Positions 33,757-43,094 of a stretch of 64,000 bases of DNA are shown in pieces; positions within the stretch are counted from its first letter, which is position 1; every line of letters starts with the position of its first letter. The notes under the pieces were generated by a model. It was not told where the DNA came from. It saw only the letters and a program-made list of their open reading frames with translations, and did no database searches. The DNA comes from Aromatoleum aromaticum EbN1. Its GTDB lineage: Bacteria; Pseudomonadota; Gammaproteobacteria; Burkholderiales; Rhodocyclaceae. A program made the translations under genes and the position numbers. The stretch lies in the NCBI RefSeq assembly GCF_000025965.1, contig NC_006513.1, forward strand, positions 744,001-808,000, written 5' to 3'.

Positions 33757-34277
33757 TGCCGGCCCACGAAAACGCCTCGCGCATCCGCCTGATGGGCTTC
33801 GACGTCGACGGCGTGATGACGGACGGGAGCCTCTATTTCACCCCCAACGGCGAAGAGCTGAAAGTCTTCTCCAGCCTCGACGGTCACGGACTGAAGATGC
33901 TGCAGAGCGCTGGCGTCGAAGTCGCGATCATCAGCGGGCGCAGCTCTCGCGCACTCGAACTGCGGGCGGCGAATCTCGGCATCGGCGAGCTGCACATGGG
34001 CGTCGAGGACAAGCGCGCCTGTCTCGACGCGCTGCTCGCGCGCCGGAGCCTCCCCGCCAGCGAAGCCGGCTACATGGGCGACGACGTCGTCGACCTGCCG
34101 ATCCTGCGCGCATGCGGATTTTCGGCGACCCCGTCCGACGGCCACGAATTCGTCCGACGGCATGTCGGCTACGTCGCCAGCAAGCCTGGCGGACGCGGGG
34201 CGGTGCGTGAAGTGTGTGACTACCTGCTGGCCGCACAGGGCAGGCTCGAAGCGATGCTCTCGGCCTATCTCGTCTGA
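33756..34277 (+). CDS. kdsC: Kdo-8-phosphate phosphatase
   Basis: 173 residues, HAD superfamily without a cap. Motif I is GFDVDGVMTDG, and the motif IV aspartates are in GYMGDDVVDLPIL. It releases Kdo from Kdo-8-phosphate. It lies between kdsD and lptC, all close-spaced. Confidence 0.95.
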   Translation: MPAHENASRIRLMGFDVDGVMTDGSLYFTPNGEELKVFSSLDGHGLKMLQSAGVEVAIISGRSSRALELRAANLGIGELHMGVEDKRACLDALLARRSLPASEAGYMGDDVVDLPILRACGFSATPSDGHEFVRRHVGYVASKPGGRGAVREVCDYLLAAQGRLEAMLSAYLV

Positions 34278-34285
34278 AGCCGGCA

Positions 34286-34867
34286 ATGCGCCCGTCGATC
34301 CTGCAACTCTATCCGGTCGTTGCGCTCGTCGTGCTGGCCGGCGCCACTCTGTGGCTCGAGCGGATCACCCGCGACGATGACGGCGCGGTCCGCACCGAAC
34401 AGCGACGCGCTCCGGACTTCATCGCCGAGCAGACCCGGCTGGTCAGCTTCGGCGCCGACGGGCAGCAACGCTACGAACTGCTCGCCGACCGGATCACGAA
34501 TTACCCCCTGTCGGGCATCACCACGCTCGATCGTCCCCGGCTGCGCTACGACTCCGAAGGCCGTGAGTTGCGCATCACGGCACAGTCCGGCGAGATTCAC
34601 GAAGGCGGCAGCGAAGTGCTCCTGAGCGGCGACGTGCGCGTACACCGCGCGGCAACCGTCGGCAGCCCGGCGATGAGTTTCGCTTCCGAGACCCTGAAAG
34701 TCTGGCCCGACGACGAGCGCGCCGAAACCAGCGACCCCGTCATCCTCACGCAAGGCAAGACGACTGCGCACGCCGGCGGGCTCAAGTCGGACAATATCTT
34801 CGGCACCCTCGACCTGCTCGACGGGGTCACCGTTCTCATGCCACGCACCTCGCGGACCCAACCATGA
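34286..34867 (+). CDS. lptC: LPS export protein LptC
   Basis: 193 residues: an N-terminal membrane anchor (LYPVVALVVLAGATLWL) and a periplasmic beta-jellyroll (DFIAEQTRLVSFGADGQQRYEL). LptC passes LPS from the LptBFG extractor to LptA. It overlaps lptA by 4 bp. Confidence 0.92.
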   Translation: MRPSILQLYPVVALVVLAGATLWLERITRDDDGAVRTEQRRAPDFIAEQTRLVSFGADGQQRYELLADRITNYPLSGITTLDRPRLRYDSEGRELRITAQSGEIHEGGSEVLLSGDVRVHRAATVGSPAMSFASETLKVWPDDERAETSDPVILTQGKTTAHAGGLKSDNIFGTLDLLDGVTVLMPRTSRTQP

Positions 34868-35436
34868 AGCATGTCCTTGCACTCGCCTTCCTCGCGCTCG
34901 GGCTCGTTGCCGCACTGCAGCCGCTGCCGGCGCTCGCGGAACTTGCCGACCGCGAAAAACCGGTCAACATCGAGGCGAACCGCCTGACCGTCGATGACCG
35001 CAACAAGGTGCACGTCTTCGAAGGCAATGTCGTCCTCACGCAGGGCTCTCTCGTCATCAAGGGCGATCGGCTCGTCGTGACGCAGGGCCCGGACGGTTTC
35101 CAGACGGGAGTGGCCACCGGCAGCGACAAACGGCCCGCGACGTTCCGCCAGAAACGCGAAGGCAGCAACGAATTCGTCGAAGGCGAGGCCGAACGGATCG
35201 AATACGACAGCCGGGCGGAGCGGGCGCGCCTTTTCAATCAGGCGCGCGTCGAATCCGGCGGCGACGAAGTGCGCGGGCATTACATCGAATACGATGCCCT
35301 GAGCGAGAAATACTTCGTCACGAACCAGCCGGGCACAAGCGCGGCAACGGCTGGCGACTCACGCGTGCGGGCCGTCATCCAGCCGAAAGGCTCGGCCGCG
35401 GAACCGGGCAGCGAAGCGCCGCAAAAGTCTCAATAA
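34864..35436 (+). CDS. lptA: LPS transport periplasmic protein LptA
   Basis: 190 residues with a signal peptide ending near ALA at residue 25, then the OstA-like jellyroll ([39 protein letters not shown]). It builds the bridge for LPS across the periplasm. The next gene is an enoyl-CoA hydratase rather than lptB, which usually follows. Confidence 0.94.
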   Translation: MKHVLALAFLALGLVAALQPLPALAELADREKPVNIEANRLTVDDRNKVHVFEGNVVLTQGSLVIKGDRLVVTQGPDGFQTGVATGSDKRPATFRQKREGSNEFVEGEAERIEYDSRAERARLFNQARVESGGDEVRGHYIEYDALSEKYFVTNQPGTSAATAGDSRVRAVIQPKGSAAEPGSEAPQKSQ

Positions 35437-35486
35437 CATTCCGGCAACACCCCCAGCAAAGCCTCAATCACCAGGAGATGAGACGC

Positions 35487-36263
35487 ATGAGTTTCCAGAA
35501 CATCCTCGTTGAAACGCGTGGCCGGGTCGGCCTGATCACCCTTAATCGCCCGAAGGCGATGAACGCGCTCAACGATCAGGTCGTCGATGAAATGTGGGAG
35601 GCGCTCGACCACTTCGAGGCCGACGAGGGAATCGGCGCCATCGTCATCACCGGCAGCGAGAAAGCTTTCGCCGCAGGCGCCGATATCGGCGCAATGGCGA
35701 ACTTTTCGCATATGGACGCCTACAAGGGCGACTACATCACGCGCAATTGGGAACGCGTCAAGACCTGCCGCAAGCCGGTCATCGCAGCGGTCGCCGGCTT
35801 CGCGCTCGGCGGCGGGTGCGAACTGGCGATGATGTGCGACATGATCATCGCTGCCGACAACGCCAAGTTCGGCCAGCCCGAAATCAAGCTCGGCATCCTG
35901 CCCGGCTCGGGTGGCACGCAGCGCCTGCCCCGCGCGATCGGCAAGGCGAAAACGATGGACATGTGCCTCACCGCGCGGCTGATGGGGGCCGAGGAAGCAG
36001 AACGTTCGGGACTCGTTGCCCGGGTGGTGCCGGCCGACAAACTGCTCGACGAAGCGCTTGCGGTGGCCACCGAGGTCGCCAACTTCTCGCTGCCGGTCGT
36101 GATGATGATCAAGGAATCAGTCAATCGCGCCTTCGAAGGAAGCCTCAACGAAGGCCTTCTGTTCGAACGCCGCGTTTTCCATGCCGCGTTCGGCCTCGAC
36201 GATCAGAAGGAAGGAATGGCTGCCTTCGTCGAGAAACGCAAGCCTGACTTCAAGCACCGCTGA
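35487..36263 (+). CDS. Enoyl-CoA hydratase (short-chain, crotonase family)
   Basis: 258 residues, complete crotonase fold. The oxyanion-hole parts are [12 protein letters not shown] and [18 protein letters not shown]; the catalytic Glu residues fit [20 protein letters not shown]. It hydrates trans-2-enoyl-CoA in beta-oxidation or aromatic degradation; in this setting it may also feed PHA synthesis. The start at 35487 has AGGAGA nine bases upstream; an ATG at 35478 lies within that site. Confidence 0.92.
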   Translation: MSFQNILVETRGRVGLITLNRPKAMNALNDQVVDEMWEALDHFEADEGIGAIVITGSEKAFAAGADIGAMANFSHMDAYKGDYITRNWERVKTCRKPVIAAVAGFALGGGCELAMMCDMIIAADNAKFGQPEIKLGILPGSGGTQRLPRAIGKAKTMDMCLTARLMGAEEAERSGLVARVVPADKLLDEALAVATEVANFSLPVVMMIKESVNRAFEGSLNEGLLFERRVFHAAFGLDDQKEGMAAFVEKRKPDFKHR

Positions 36264-36327
36264 CCTTGCCGCGCCGCCACATCCCGTCGGCGGTGGATCA
36301 CCCCTTCATCATTCCTAAGCCATTCTC

Positions 36328-36357
36328 ACCGTGATGCTGCAATTGCAGCATCACGGT
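36328..36357. promoter_or_regulatory. Perfect 30-bp palindrome between the enoyl-CoA hydratase and phasin genes
   Basis: Two 15-base arms, ACCGTGATGCTGCAA and its exact complement, meet without a spacer. The centre reads CTGC-AATT-GCAG, a form bound by PhaR-type PHA regulators. In RNA it would fold as a 13-bp stem with an AATT loop followed by AATTTTC, so it may instead be a terminator for the upstream gene. Both readings are open. Confidence 0.6.
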
Positions 36358-36481
36358 AATTTTCATACCTGTTTACCGTTAAAAAACCCCTCGCGTACCG
36401 CTCGAAACAACACTGGAAAACCGTGTCTTGCCGGGCTTTTCCCGTCTGGTTCGGACAGCATTGGCGGGTATTCCTTGAGTA

Positions 36482-36496
36482 TTGTGCAGCGCACAA
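36482..36496. promoter_or_regulatory. Dyad TTGTGC-AGC-GCACAA just upstream of the phasin -35
   Basis: A perfect 6-bp inverted repeat with a 3-base centre, ending 9 bp before the -35 box of the phasin promoter. The position suits a repressor or activator site. The GC/TGC-rich arms resemble PhaR targets, but the regulator is inferred. Confidence 0.45.
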
Positions 36497-36505
36497 AAAA
36501 AACGC

Positions 36506-36533
36506 TTGACAAGGGCCTTGTCGTCCCTATAAT
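36506..36533 (+). promoter_or_regulatory. Consensus sigma70 promoter of the phasin gene
   Basis: TTGACA at 36506-36511 and TATAAT at 36528-36533, both exact consensus, separated by 16 bp. Transcription would begin near 36540, giving a leader of about 75 nt. The strongest-looking promoter in the window. Confidence 0.88.
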
Positions 36534-36614
36534 CCAGACCATGTTGCGACGCACCAAACAGACTGAAAGAGTTGCGGAGCAAATCATTGAAACACCACCC
36601 TAGGAGATGAAAAA

Positions 36615-37175
36615 ATGTTTGCTACCCCCGAGCAGTTCGCAGCGACCAACAAAGCCAACGTCGAAACCCTGCTGACCCTGGCGAACAACGTTTTCGCCAG
36701 CGCCGAGCGCTTCGCCGCCCTCAACCTGAACACTGCCCGTTCAATCCTCGAAGACAGCATCGCCAACTCGAAGGCCCTGCTCGGCGCGAAGGACGTGCAG
36801 GAACTGGTGAGCCTGCAGGCCGCGCTGGCCCAGCCCCTGGTCGAGAAGGCCGTCGCCTACAACCGCAGCGTCTACGAAATCGCGTCGCAGGGCCAGGAAG
36901 AAATTTCGAAGCTGGTCGAAACCCAGATCGCCGAAGTGAACAAGAACCTGTCGCTGGCGCTCGACAAGGCTGCGAAATCCGCTCCGGCCGGTTCCGACGT
37001 TGCCGTTGCTGCCGTCAAGTCCGCGATCGCTGCCGCAAACAGCGCCTACGACAGCGTCAGCAAGGCGGCCAAACAAGTCGCCGAGATCGCCGAAGCCAAC
37101 GTCGCTGCCGCGACCAATGCCACAGTGAAGGCTGTCGGCGCCTCGGTGAAGACCGGCGTCAAGAAAGCAGCCTGA
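36615..37175 (+). CDS. phaP: Phasin (PHA granule-associated protein)
   Basis: 186 residues of the phasin_2 family: FATPEQFAATNKANVETLLTL, an amphipathic helical body, and an Ala/Lys-rich tail ending KTGVKKAA. Phasins coat polyhydroxyalkanoate granules and are very abundant. AGGAGA lies eight bases before the ATG. It is monocistronic: a consensus promoter before it and a strong terminator after it. This supports PHA storage by the host. Confidence 0.93.
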   Translation: MFATPEQFAATNKANVETLLTLANNVFASAERFAALNLNTARSILEDSIANSKALLGAKDVQELVSLQAALAQPLVEKAVAYNRSVYEIASQGQEEISKLVETQIAEVNKNLSLALDKAAKSAPAGSDVAVAAVKSAIAAANSAYDSVSKAAKQVAEIAEANVAAATNATVKAVGASVKTGVKKAA

Positions 37176-37202
37176 TACGTTTCGACTCGCACCGCATCAA
37201 AA

Positions 37203-37228
37203 AGCCCCGCTTGCGGGGTTTTTTTTAC
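37203..37228 (+). terminator. Rho-independent terminator after the phasin gene
   Basis: Stem CCCCGC-TT-GCGGGG followed by eight T residues, about 28 bp past the stop codon. A classical strong terminator. Confidence 0.92.
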
Positions 37229-37272
37229 TTCCGGGCAGGCCACGGGCCTGCGGAAGATCACCCCCGTCCGAA

Positions 37273-38502
37273 TCAGGACGTGTGTGCCGTCGAGGCGCCG
37301 GACGCGGGCAGCAGCTCCGCTTTTTCCGCTTCGCCTGAATCCTCCTCCACGGACTCCTCGATCGACAGGCTGAACTCGCTGCCAATGCCCGACGACGGCT
37401 GCCCGCGGCCGGCCTTCAGCTTGATCTGCAGGCGCAACTCGTTCGCCGAGTCGGCATTCCGGATCGCCTCTTCGTAGCTGATGTGGTGCGCGTCATACAG
37501 GGCGAACAGCGCCTGATCGAACGTGCACATCCCCAGTTCGCGCGACTTCGCCATGATCTCCTTGATCGAATGGAACTGTCCCTTGAAGATCATTTCGGCG
37601 ATCGTCGGGGTGTTCAGGAGGATTTCGATCGCGGCCTTGCGCCCGGCGCCGTCCTCGGTGCGGACGAGGCGCTGCGAGACGATCGCCCGCAGGTTCGACG
37701 AAAGGTCCATCAGGAGCTGGTTGCGGCGCTCTTCGGGGAAGAAGTTGATGATCCGGTCGAGCGTCTGATTCGAATTGTTCGCGTGCAGCGTCCCCAGACA
37801 CAGGTGCCCGGTTTCGGCAAATGCAATGGCGTGCTCCATCGTCTCGCGATCGCGGATCTCGCCGATCAGGATCACGTCCGGCGCCTGGCGCAGCGTGTTC
37901 TTCAGCGCGTGCTCCCAAGAATGCGTATCGACGCCGACTTCACGGTGAGTGACGAGGCAGCCCTTGTTCTTGTGCACGTACTCGACCGGATCCTCGACGG
38001 TGATGATGTGGCCGGCCGAATTCGTGTTGCGGTGGTCGATCATCGCCGCCAGTGTCGTCGACTTGCCCGATCCCGTGCCGCCCACGACAAGCACCAGACC
38101 GCGCTTCGTCATGATGACGTCCTTGAGCACGCCGGGCAGGTCGAGCTTGTCGAGATTCGGAATTTCCGAGGCGATCGTCCGGATCACCATGCCGACCTGC
38201 TGTTGCTGGATGAACACGTTGACGCGGAAGCGGCACACGTCGGGCAGCGAGACGGCGAAATTGCACTCCATCTCGGCCTCGAATTCGCGCCGCTGGCGCT
38301 CGTTCATCAGGCTCAGCGCGAGCGACTTGGTCACTTCGGCAGCGAGCCGCTGCTGGCTCAGCGGTTTCATGCCGCCGTGCGACTTGATGCTCGGCGGGAA
38401 GTCGGCCGAGATGAAAAGGTCCGAGCCTCCCATCTGGTGCATCGCCTTCAGCAGCTTGTGCATGTAATTGCGTGCTTCTTCAGGGCCGAGCGCGGATGCC
38501 AT
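37273..38502 (-). CDS. pilU: Twitching motility ATPase PilU
   Basis: 409 residues, PilT/PilU family of retraction motors. Walker A is GGTGSGKSTTLAAMI, the Asp box VEDPVEYVH follows, and Walker B sits in PDVILIGEIRDRETM. The C-terminal extension (to ALPASG...HTS) is long and variable, as in PilU rather than PilT. AGGAGG lies seven bases before the ATG. pilT is not adjacent here. Confidence 0.9.
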   Translation of the reverse strand: MASALGPEEARNYMHKLLKAMHQMGGSDLFISADFPPSIKSHGGMKPLSQQRLAAEVTKSLALSLMNERQRREFEAEMECNFAVSLPDVCRFRVNVFIQQQQVGMVIRTIASEIPNLDKLDLPGVLKDVIMTKRGLVLVVGGTGSGKSTTLAAMIDHRNTNSAGHIITVEDPVEYVHKNKGCLVTHREVGVDTHSWEHALKNTLRQAPDVILIGEIRDRETMEHAIAFAETGHLCLGTLHANNSNQTLDRIINFFPEERRNQLLMDLSSNLRAIVSQRLVRTEDGAGRKAAIEILLNTPTIAEMIFKGQFHSIKEIMAKSRELGMCTFDQALFALYDAHHISYEEAIRNADSANELRLQIKLKAGRGQPSSGIGSEFSLSIEESVEEDSGEAEKAELLPASGASTAHTS

Positions 38503-38610
38503 GCTGCCTCCTTGGTTCGATGTGAGAGTTCCGGGTCCGGGTCGGAGAGTCGGCGGGGCTGCGGGGTGAATTCGTGCCGAACGGACCGCCCGGGTGCTGG
38601 CGGACGAGGG

Positions 38611-39402
38611 TCAGCTCTCGCCAGAGCCCCGGCGCTCTGCCGCGACGACGCCGCTGTCCGGCTGGTCGCCGCGTTTTGCGCCGGCTGCATAGTGATGCGG
38701 GAACAGCCGGTGCATCTCCGCCTCGATCCACAGCTGGGCTCGCGCATTGACTTCGTTCGCGTCGAGCCCTTCGGGTCCGAGCGCCGGCCCGATGCTGACG
38801 GTGATTTCGCCGGGGTATTTCAGGAACGCATTGCGACGCCAGAATTCGCCGGCGTTGTGGGCCACCGGCACCACCGGCACGCCCGCTTTTTGCGCCAGCC
38901 ACGCTCCACCTGGCTTGTAGCGCCGCGTCGTGCCCGGCGCGACCCGCGTCCCCTCGGGGAACACGACGACCCAGAAGCCTTCCGCCAGGCGCGCCCGGCC
39001 CTGCTCGACGACTTGCGTCAGCGCGTCCTTGCCAGCCGCGCGGTCGATCGCGATTCCCGGAATCTGCGCGAGTCCCCAGCCGAAGAACGGCACTTTCAGG
39101 AGCTCGCGCTTGAGCACGAAACACAGCGGCGGGAAGATCACCTGCAGCGCCATCGTTTCCCATGCCGACTGATGCTTCGACAATATCACCGCCGGTCCGG
39201 AAGGGATGTTGTCGCTCCCGAGCACGCGGTAGCGGATGCCGAGCAGGTGCCGCACGAACCACATCACGAGCGGCGCCCACGAGGTGATGATGCGATGACG
39301 CATGTGCGGCGGAAGCGGAAACGTCAGCATTCCGAAGATCGCGTAAGGCGGCGTGACGATCGCGAGGACGATCGCAAACAACAGGGAGCGCAGGACGATC
39401 AC
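38611..39402 (-). CDS. plsC: 1-acyl-sn-glycerol-3-phosphate acyltransferase
   Basis: 263 residues. It acylates lysophosphatidate in membrane lipid synthesis. The catalytic box is SKHQSAWE (His then Glu at the usual Asp place, a variant seen in related betaproteobacterial enzymes), and the substrate motif is FPEGTRVAPG. GTG start at 39402. It follows gmhB by 8 bp. Confidence 0.9.
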   Translation of the reverse strand: MIVLRSLLFAIVLAIVTPPYAIFGMLTFPLPPHMRHRIITSWAPLVMWFVRHLLGIRYRVLGSDNIPSGPAVILSKHQSAWETMALQVIFPPLCFVLKRELLKVPFFGWGLAQIPGIAIDRAAGKDALTQVVEQGRARLAEGFWVVVFPEGTRVAPGTTRRYKPGGAWLAQKAGVPVVPVAHNAGEFWRRNAFLKYPGEITVSIGPALGPEGLDANEVNARAQLWIEAEMHRLFPHHYAAGAKRGDQPDSGVVAAERRGSGES

Positions 39403-39410
39403 GGTTTTCT

Positions 39411-39944
39411 TCAGGCGGTGAGGTCGGCGACGGCCGTGGCGAGATCGGGATAGATCAGCGTTCCTTCCGGCAGCGCAGGATCGTCGCGTGTCTTGAGTCC
39501 CTTGCCTGTCAGTACGAGGTAAGGCTTGCAGCCGACCTCCAGGCCCGCCTGCAGGTCGCGCAGGCTGTCACCGACCGAAGGCACGCCGGCCAGCGTGACG
39601 TTGAAGCGGTCGGCGATCTGCAGGAACAGGCCGGGCTTCGGCTTGCGGCAGTTGCACGTGGAGTCCGCCGCATGCGGGCAGAAGAAAATCGCATCGAGCC
39701 GGCCACCGACCTGCGCAAGGCTCCTGACCATTTTCTCGTTGATTGCGTTGAGCGTGTCCATGCCGAACAGTCCGCGGCCGATGCCCGACTGGTTCGATGC
39801 GATGACGACGCGCCAGCCCCACTGGTTCAGCCGCGCGATCGCTTCGAGCGAACCCGGAATCGGCTTCCACTCGTCGGGCGACTTGATGAACTGGTCCGAG
39901 TCGTAGTTGATGACGCCGTCGCGGTCGAGGATGATCAGTTTCAT
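39411..39944 (-). CDS. gmhB: D-glycero-beta-D-manno-heptose 1,7-bisphosphate 7-phosphatase
   Basis: 177 residues, HAD phosphatase of LPS heptose synthesis. Motif I is LDRDGVIN, and the zinc-binding loop is CPHAADSTCNCRKPKPG. Placed after glyS, as in many betaproteobacteria. Confidence 0.94.
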   Translation of the reverse strand: MKLIILDRDGVINYDSDQFIKSPDEWKPIPGSLEAIARLNQWGWRVVIASNQSGIGRGLFGMDTLNAINEKMVRSLAQVGGRLDAIFFCPHAADSTCNCRKPKPGLFLQIADRFNVTLAGVPSVGDSLRDLQAGLEVGCKPYLVLTGKGLKTRDDPALPEGTLIYPDLATAVADLTA

Positions 39945-39959
39945 CGCAATCGGGCGCCT

Positions 39960-42050
39960 TTATGCGGACAGCCGCGACAGGTCCGCGACCTGGTTCATCA
40001 GGCCGGCGAGCTGGCGCAGCAGCGCGAGGCGGTTCCGGCGCGTGAGCGGCTCCTCGACCATCACCATGACGTCGTCGAAGAAGGTGTCGACTGCCGCCCG
40101 CAAGCCGGCGAGTGCGCACAGGGCATCGGTGTAGTCCTCGTTCGCGACGTGCGAATGCACCAGCGGCGCGACTTCGACGACGGCATGGAACAGCGCCTTC
40201 TCGGCCTGCTCCTGCAGCAGCGCGACGTCCGGCTCCGGCAGCTCGTCCTCGGCTTTTTTCAGGATATTGACGATCCGCTTGTTCGCCGCGGCAAGCGCCT
40301 CGGCTTCCGGCAGTCCGCGAAACACGCGCACCGCGTCGAGTTTTGCCGGAACGAGGTCGATGCGCGTCGGGTGCAGCGCGAGCACCGCATCGACCACGTC
40401 CACGGCGTGGCCCGCCTCGCGCAGCAGGTTCCTGAGCCGCTCGAACATGAAGTCCAGAAGCTGCGACTCGAAATCCGCAGCGGTCAGCAGACCCGGGGCG
40501 AAGCCTTCCGCGGCATCGCCGACCAGTGCCGCGAGGTCGAGCGGCAGCGGCGTCTCGATCAGGATGCGCAGCACGCCGAGCGCCGCGCGGCGCAGCCCGA
40601 ACGGGTCCTTGTCGCCGGTCGGCAGCTGGCCGATGCCGAAGAAGCCGACCAGCGTATCGAGCTTGTCGGCGAGCGCGACCGCGCACGCGGTGTTGCCTGC
40701 GGGCAACGTATCGCCGGCGAAGCGCGGCTGGTAGTGCGACTGGACAGCGTCGGCGACGACTTCGCCTTCGCCGTCATTGAGCGCGTAATAGCGCCCCATG
40801 ATGCCCTGCAGCTCCGGAAACTCCCCGACCATGTCGGTGACGAGATCCGCTTTGGCGAGACGCGCGGCGCGCGAGGCGGCAGCGACGTCGCCATGCAACC
40901 GGTCGGCGATTCGCCCGGCGAGGCGTTCGAGGCGTTCGACGCGCTCGAGCTGGCTGCCGAGCTTGTTGTGATAGACGACCGGCGCCAGCCGCGGCAGGCG
41001 ACTGTCGAGCGTGTGCTTGCGGTCCTGCTCGAAGAAGAAGCGCGCATCCGACAGGCGCGGGCGCACGACGCGCTGGTTGCCGGCGACGATGTTCGACGGG
41101 TCGGCAAGGCGCATGTTCGAGACGATCAGGAAGCGGTTCAGAAGCTTGCCGGCAGCGTCGAACAACGGGAAGTACTTCTGGTTCGCGCGCATCGTCAGGA
41201 TCAGGCATTCCTGCGGCACGGCAAGGAACTCGAGTTCGAACTCGCCGACATAGACCGTCGGGTGCTCGACGAGCGCCGCGACTTCGTCGAGGAGGTCCGC
41301 GTACTCGCCGAGGCTCGCGCCCTGCTCCTGAGCGGTCGCGACGAGCTGACGCTCGATGTTGGAGCGACGTTCCGCGAAGTCCGGGATCACCTTGCCTTCG
41401 GCGAGCAGCGTCGGTTCGTAAGCTTCTGCGGTCGCCAGCTCGATCTCGCCGCGGCTCATGAAGCGGTGGCCCATCGTCACGCGGCCGGCATCGAGGTCGA
41501 GCACGCGGCCCGGCACGACGCGCGCGCCGTGCAGCATCGCGAGCTTGTGCACCGGCCGGACGAACTGCGCGTCGCCCGCGCCCCAGCGCATCAGCTTCGG
41601 AATCGGCAGCGCCTTCACGGCCTCCTGGACGATTGCCGCCAGCACGTCGTCGAGCGCGGCACCCGGTTCGAGGTGCGTATAGAACAGTGCTTCGGCCTTG
41701 CCGTCGACGCGTCGCTCGAAGCTCGCGACGGCTTCCGGCGCAATGCCTTTCGCCTGGAGTTTCTTCAGCAGCGCCGGCGTCGGCCGGCCTTCGGCGTCGA
41801 GCGCGACCTGCACCGGCATGATCTTTTCGGTGACTTCACGCGACGGCGCGGCGGCGCGCACGGTCGGCACCGTGACTGCGAGCCGGCGGGGCGCAGCGAA
41901 GCAGCGGAACCCGCGGTCTTCGGCGACGAGATCGCGCGCCTTCAGGCCTTCGAAGACTTTCGCGGCAAACGTTTCGCCCAGACGCGGCAGCGCTTTCGGC
42001 GGCAGTTCCTCGGTCAGGAGTTCGACGAGCACAGTCGCGGTGGTCATCAT
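39960..42050 (-). CDS. glyS: Glycyl-tRNA synthetase, beta subunit
   Basis: 696 residues. The beta subunit of the heterotetrameric bacterial GlyRS, containing the HD-like and tRNA-binding regions; it starts [20 protein letters not shown], the standard family opening. It overlaps glyQ by 4 bp. Confidence 0.97.
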   Translation of the reverse strand: MMTTATVLVELLTEELPPKALPRLGETFAAKVFEGLKARDLVAEDRGFRCFAAPRRLAVTVPTVRAAAPSREVTEKIMPVQVALDAEGRPTPALLKKLQAKGIAPEAVASFERRVDGKAEALFYTHLEPGAALDDVLAAIVQEAVKALPIPKLMRWGAGDAQFVRPVHKLAMLHGARVVPGRVLDLDAGRVTMGHRFMSRGEIELATAEAYEPTLLAEGKVIPDFAERRSNIERQLVATAQEQGASLGEYADLLDEVAALVEHPTVYVGEFELEFLAVPQECLILTMRANQKYFPLFDAAGKLLNRFLIVSNMRLADPSNIVAGNQRVVRPRLSDARFFFEQDRKHTLDSRLPRLAPVVYHNKLGSQLERVERLERLAGRIADRLHGDVAAASRAARLAKADLVTDMVGEFPELQGIMGRYYALNDGEGEVVADAVQSHYQPRFAGDTLPAGNTACAVALADKLDTLVGFFGIGQLPTGDKDPFGLRRAALGVLRILIETPLPLDLAALVGDAAEGFAPGLLTAADFESQLLDFMFERLRNLLREAGHAVDVVDAVLALHPTRIDLVPAKLDAVRVFRGLPEAEALAAANKRIVNILKKAEDELPEPDVALLQEQAEKALFHAVVEVAPLVHSHVANEDYTDALCALAGLRAAVDTFFDDVMVMVEEPLTRRNRLALLRQLAGLMNQVADLSRLSA

Positions 42051-42967
42051 GCCGCCTCCTGCGAAGGATTCTGATTCAGCATCGGAAAACCCAGACTCTC
42101 GCGGGATGCGGAATAGGCCTGCGCGACCGCGCGCGACAGGTTGCGGATGCGGCCGATGTACGCTGCGCGCTCGGTGACCGAGATCGCGCCGCGGGCGTCG
42201 AGCATGTTGAAGCTGTGCGCGGCCTTCAGCACCATCTCGTAGGCTGGCAGCGCAAGACCCGCTTCCATCAGGCGCTTCGCCTCTGCTTCGTAGTTGCCAA
42301 ACAGTGAAAAGAAGAAGTCGACGTTCGAATGCTCGAAGTTGTACGTCGACTGCTCGACTTCGTTCTGATGAAAAACGTCGCCGTAAGTGACTTTCGAGCC
42401 GTCCGGATACACCGCCCAGACGAGGTCATAGACGTTCTCGACCCCTTGCAGGTACATCGCGAGCCGCTCGAGGCCATACGTGATCTCGCCGAGCACCGGC
42501 TTGCAGTCGAGGCCGCCGACCTGCTGGAAGTACGTGAACTGCGTGACTTCCATGCCGTCGAGCCACACTTCCCAGCCGAGACCCCACGCGCCGAGCGTCG
42601 GGTTCTCCCAGTCGTCTTCGACGAAGCGGATGTCGTGCGCGTTGGTGTCGATGCCGAGCGCGCGCAGCGAATCGAGGTACAGCTCCTGGATGTTCAGCGG
42701 CGACGGCTTCAGCACCACCTGGAACTGGTAGTAATGCTGCAGCCGGTTCGGGTTCTCACCGTAGCGGCCGTCCTTCGGCCGGCGCGACGGCTGCACGTAC
42801 GCGGCGTTCCACGGCTCCGGGCCGATCGCGCGCAGAAAAGTCGCGGTGTGCGACGTGCCGGCGCCGACTTCGAGGTCGTACGGCTGCAGCAGCACGCAGC
42901 CGCGCTCGCCCCAATACTGCTGGAGCGTCAGGATGACTTGCTGGAACGTGGGTTTGTGCGGGGACAT
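42047..42967 (-). CDS. glyQ: Glycyl-tRNA synthetase, alpha subunit
   Basis: 306 residues, class II catalytic subunit. The opening [20 protein letters not shown] and the stretch [20 protein letters not shown] are characteristic. The start at 42967 (MSPHKPTF) is preferred over 42994 by family length. A TAAAAT -10-like sequence lies about 60 bp upstream. Confidence 0.97.
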   Translation of the reverse strand: MSPHKPTFQQVILTLQQYWGERGCVLLQPYDLEVGAGTSHTATFLRAIGPEPWNAAYVQPSRRPKDGRYGENPNRLQHYYQFQVVLKPSPLNIQELYLDSLRALGIDTNAHDIRFVEDDWENPTLGAWGLGWEVWLDGMEVTQFTYFQQVGGLDCKPVLGEITYGLERLAMYLQGVENVYDLVWAVYPDGSKVTYGDVFHQNEVEQSTYNFEHSNVDFFFSLFGNYEAEAKRLMEAGLALPAYEMVLKAAHSFNMLDARGAISVTERAAYIGRIRNLSRAVAQAYSASRESLGFPMLNQNPSQEAA

Positions 42968-43094
42968 GGTCTCGGACGGCTGGAGAGGCGGCACGCGGGC
43001 CGCGCTGCGAACGCAAAGAAGCGGATTTTACTGGCATTCGCCGGCAGGAGCGACGTTTAGTCTTGCCCTTGCACGGGAATTGTTGCCGGGCAGC

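Noticed and set aside
39140-39190. PlsC catalytic box with Glu in place of Asp as a sign of loss of function
   Set aside because: The variant HQSAWE, as I recall, is common in related PlsC proteins, and the other motifs are intact.
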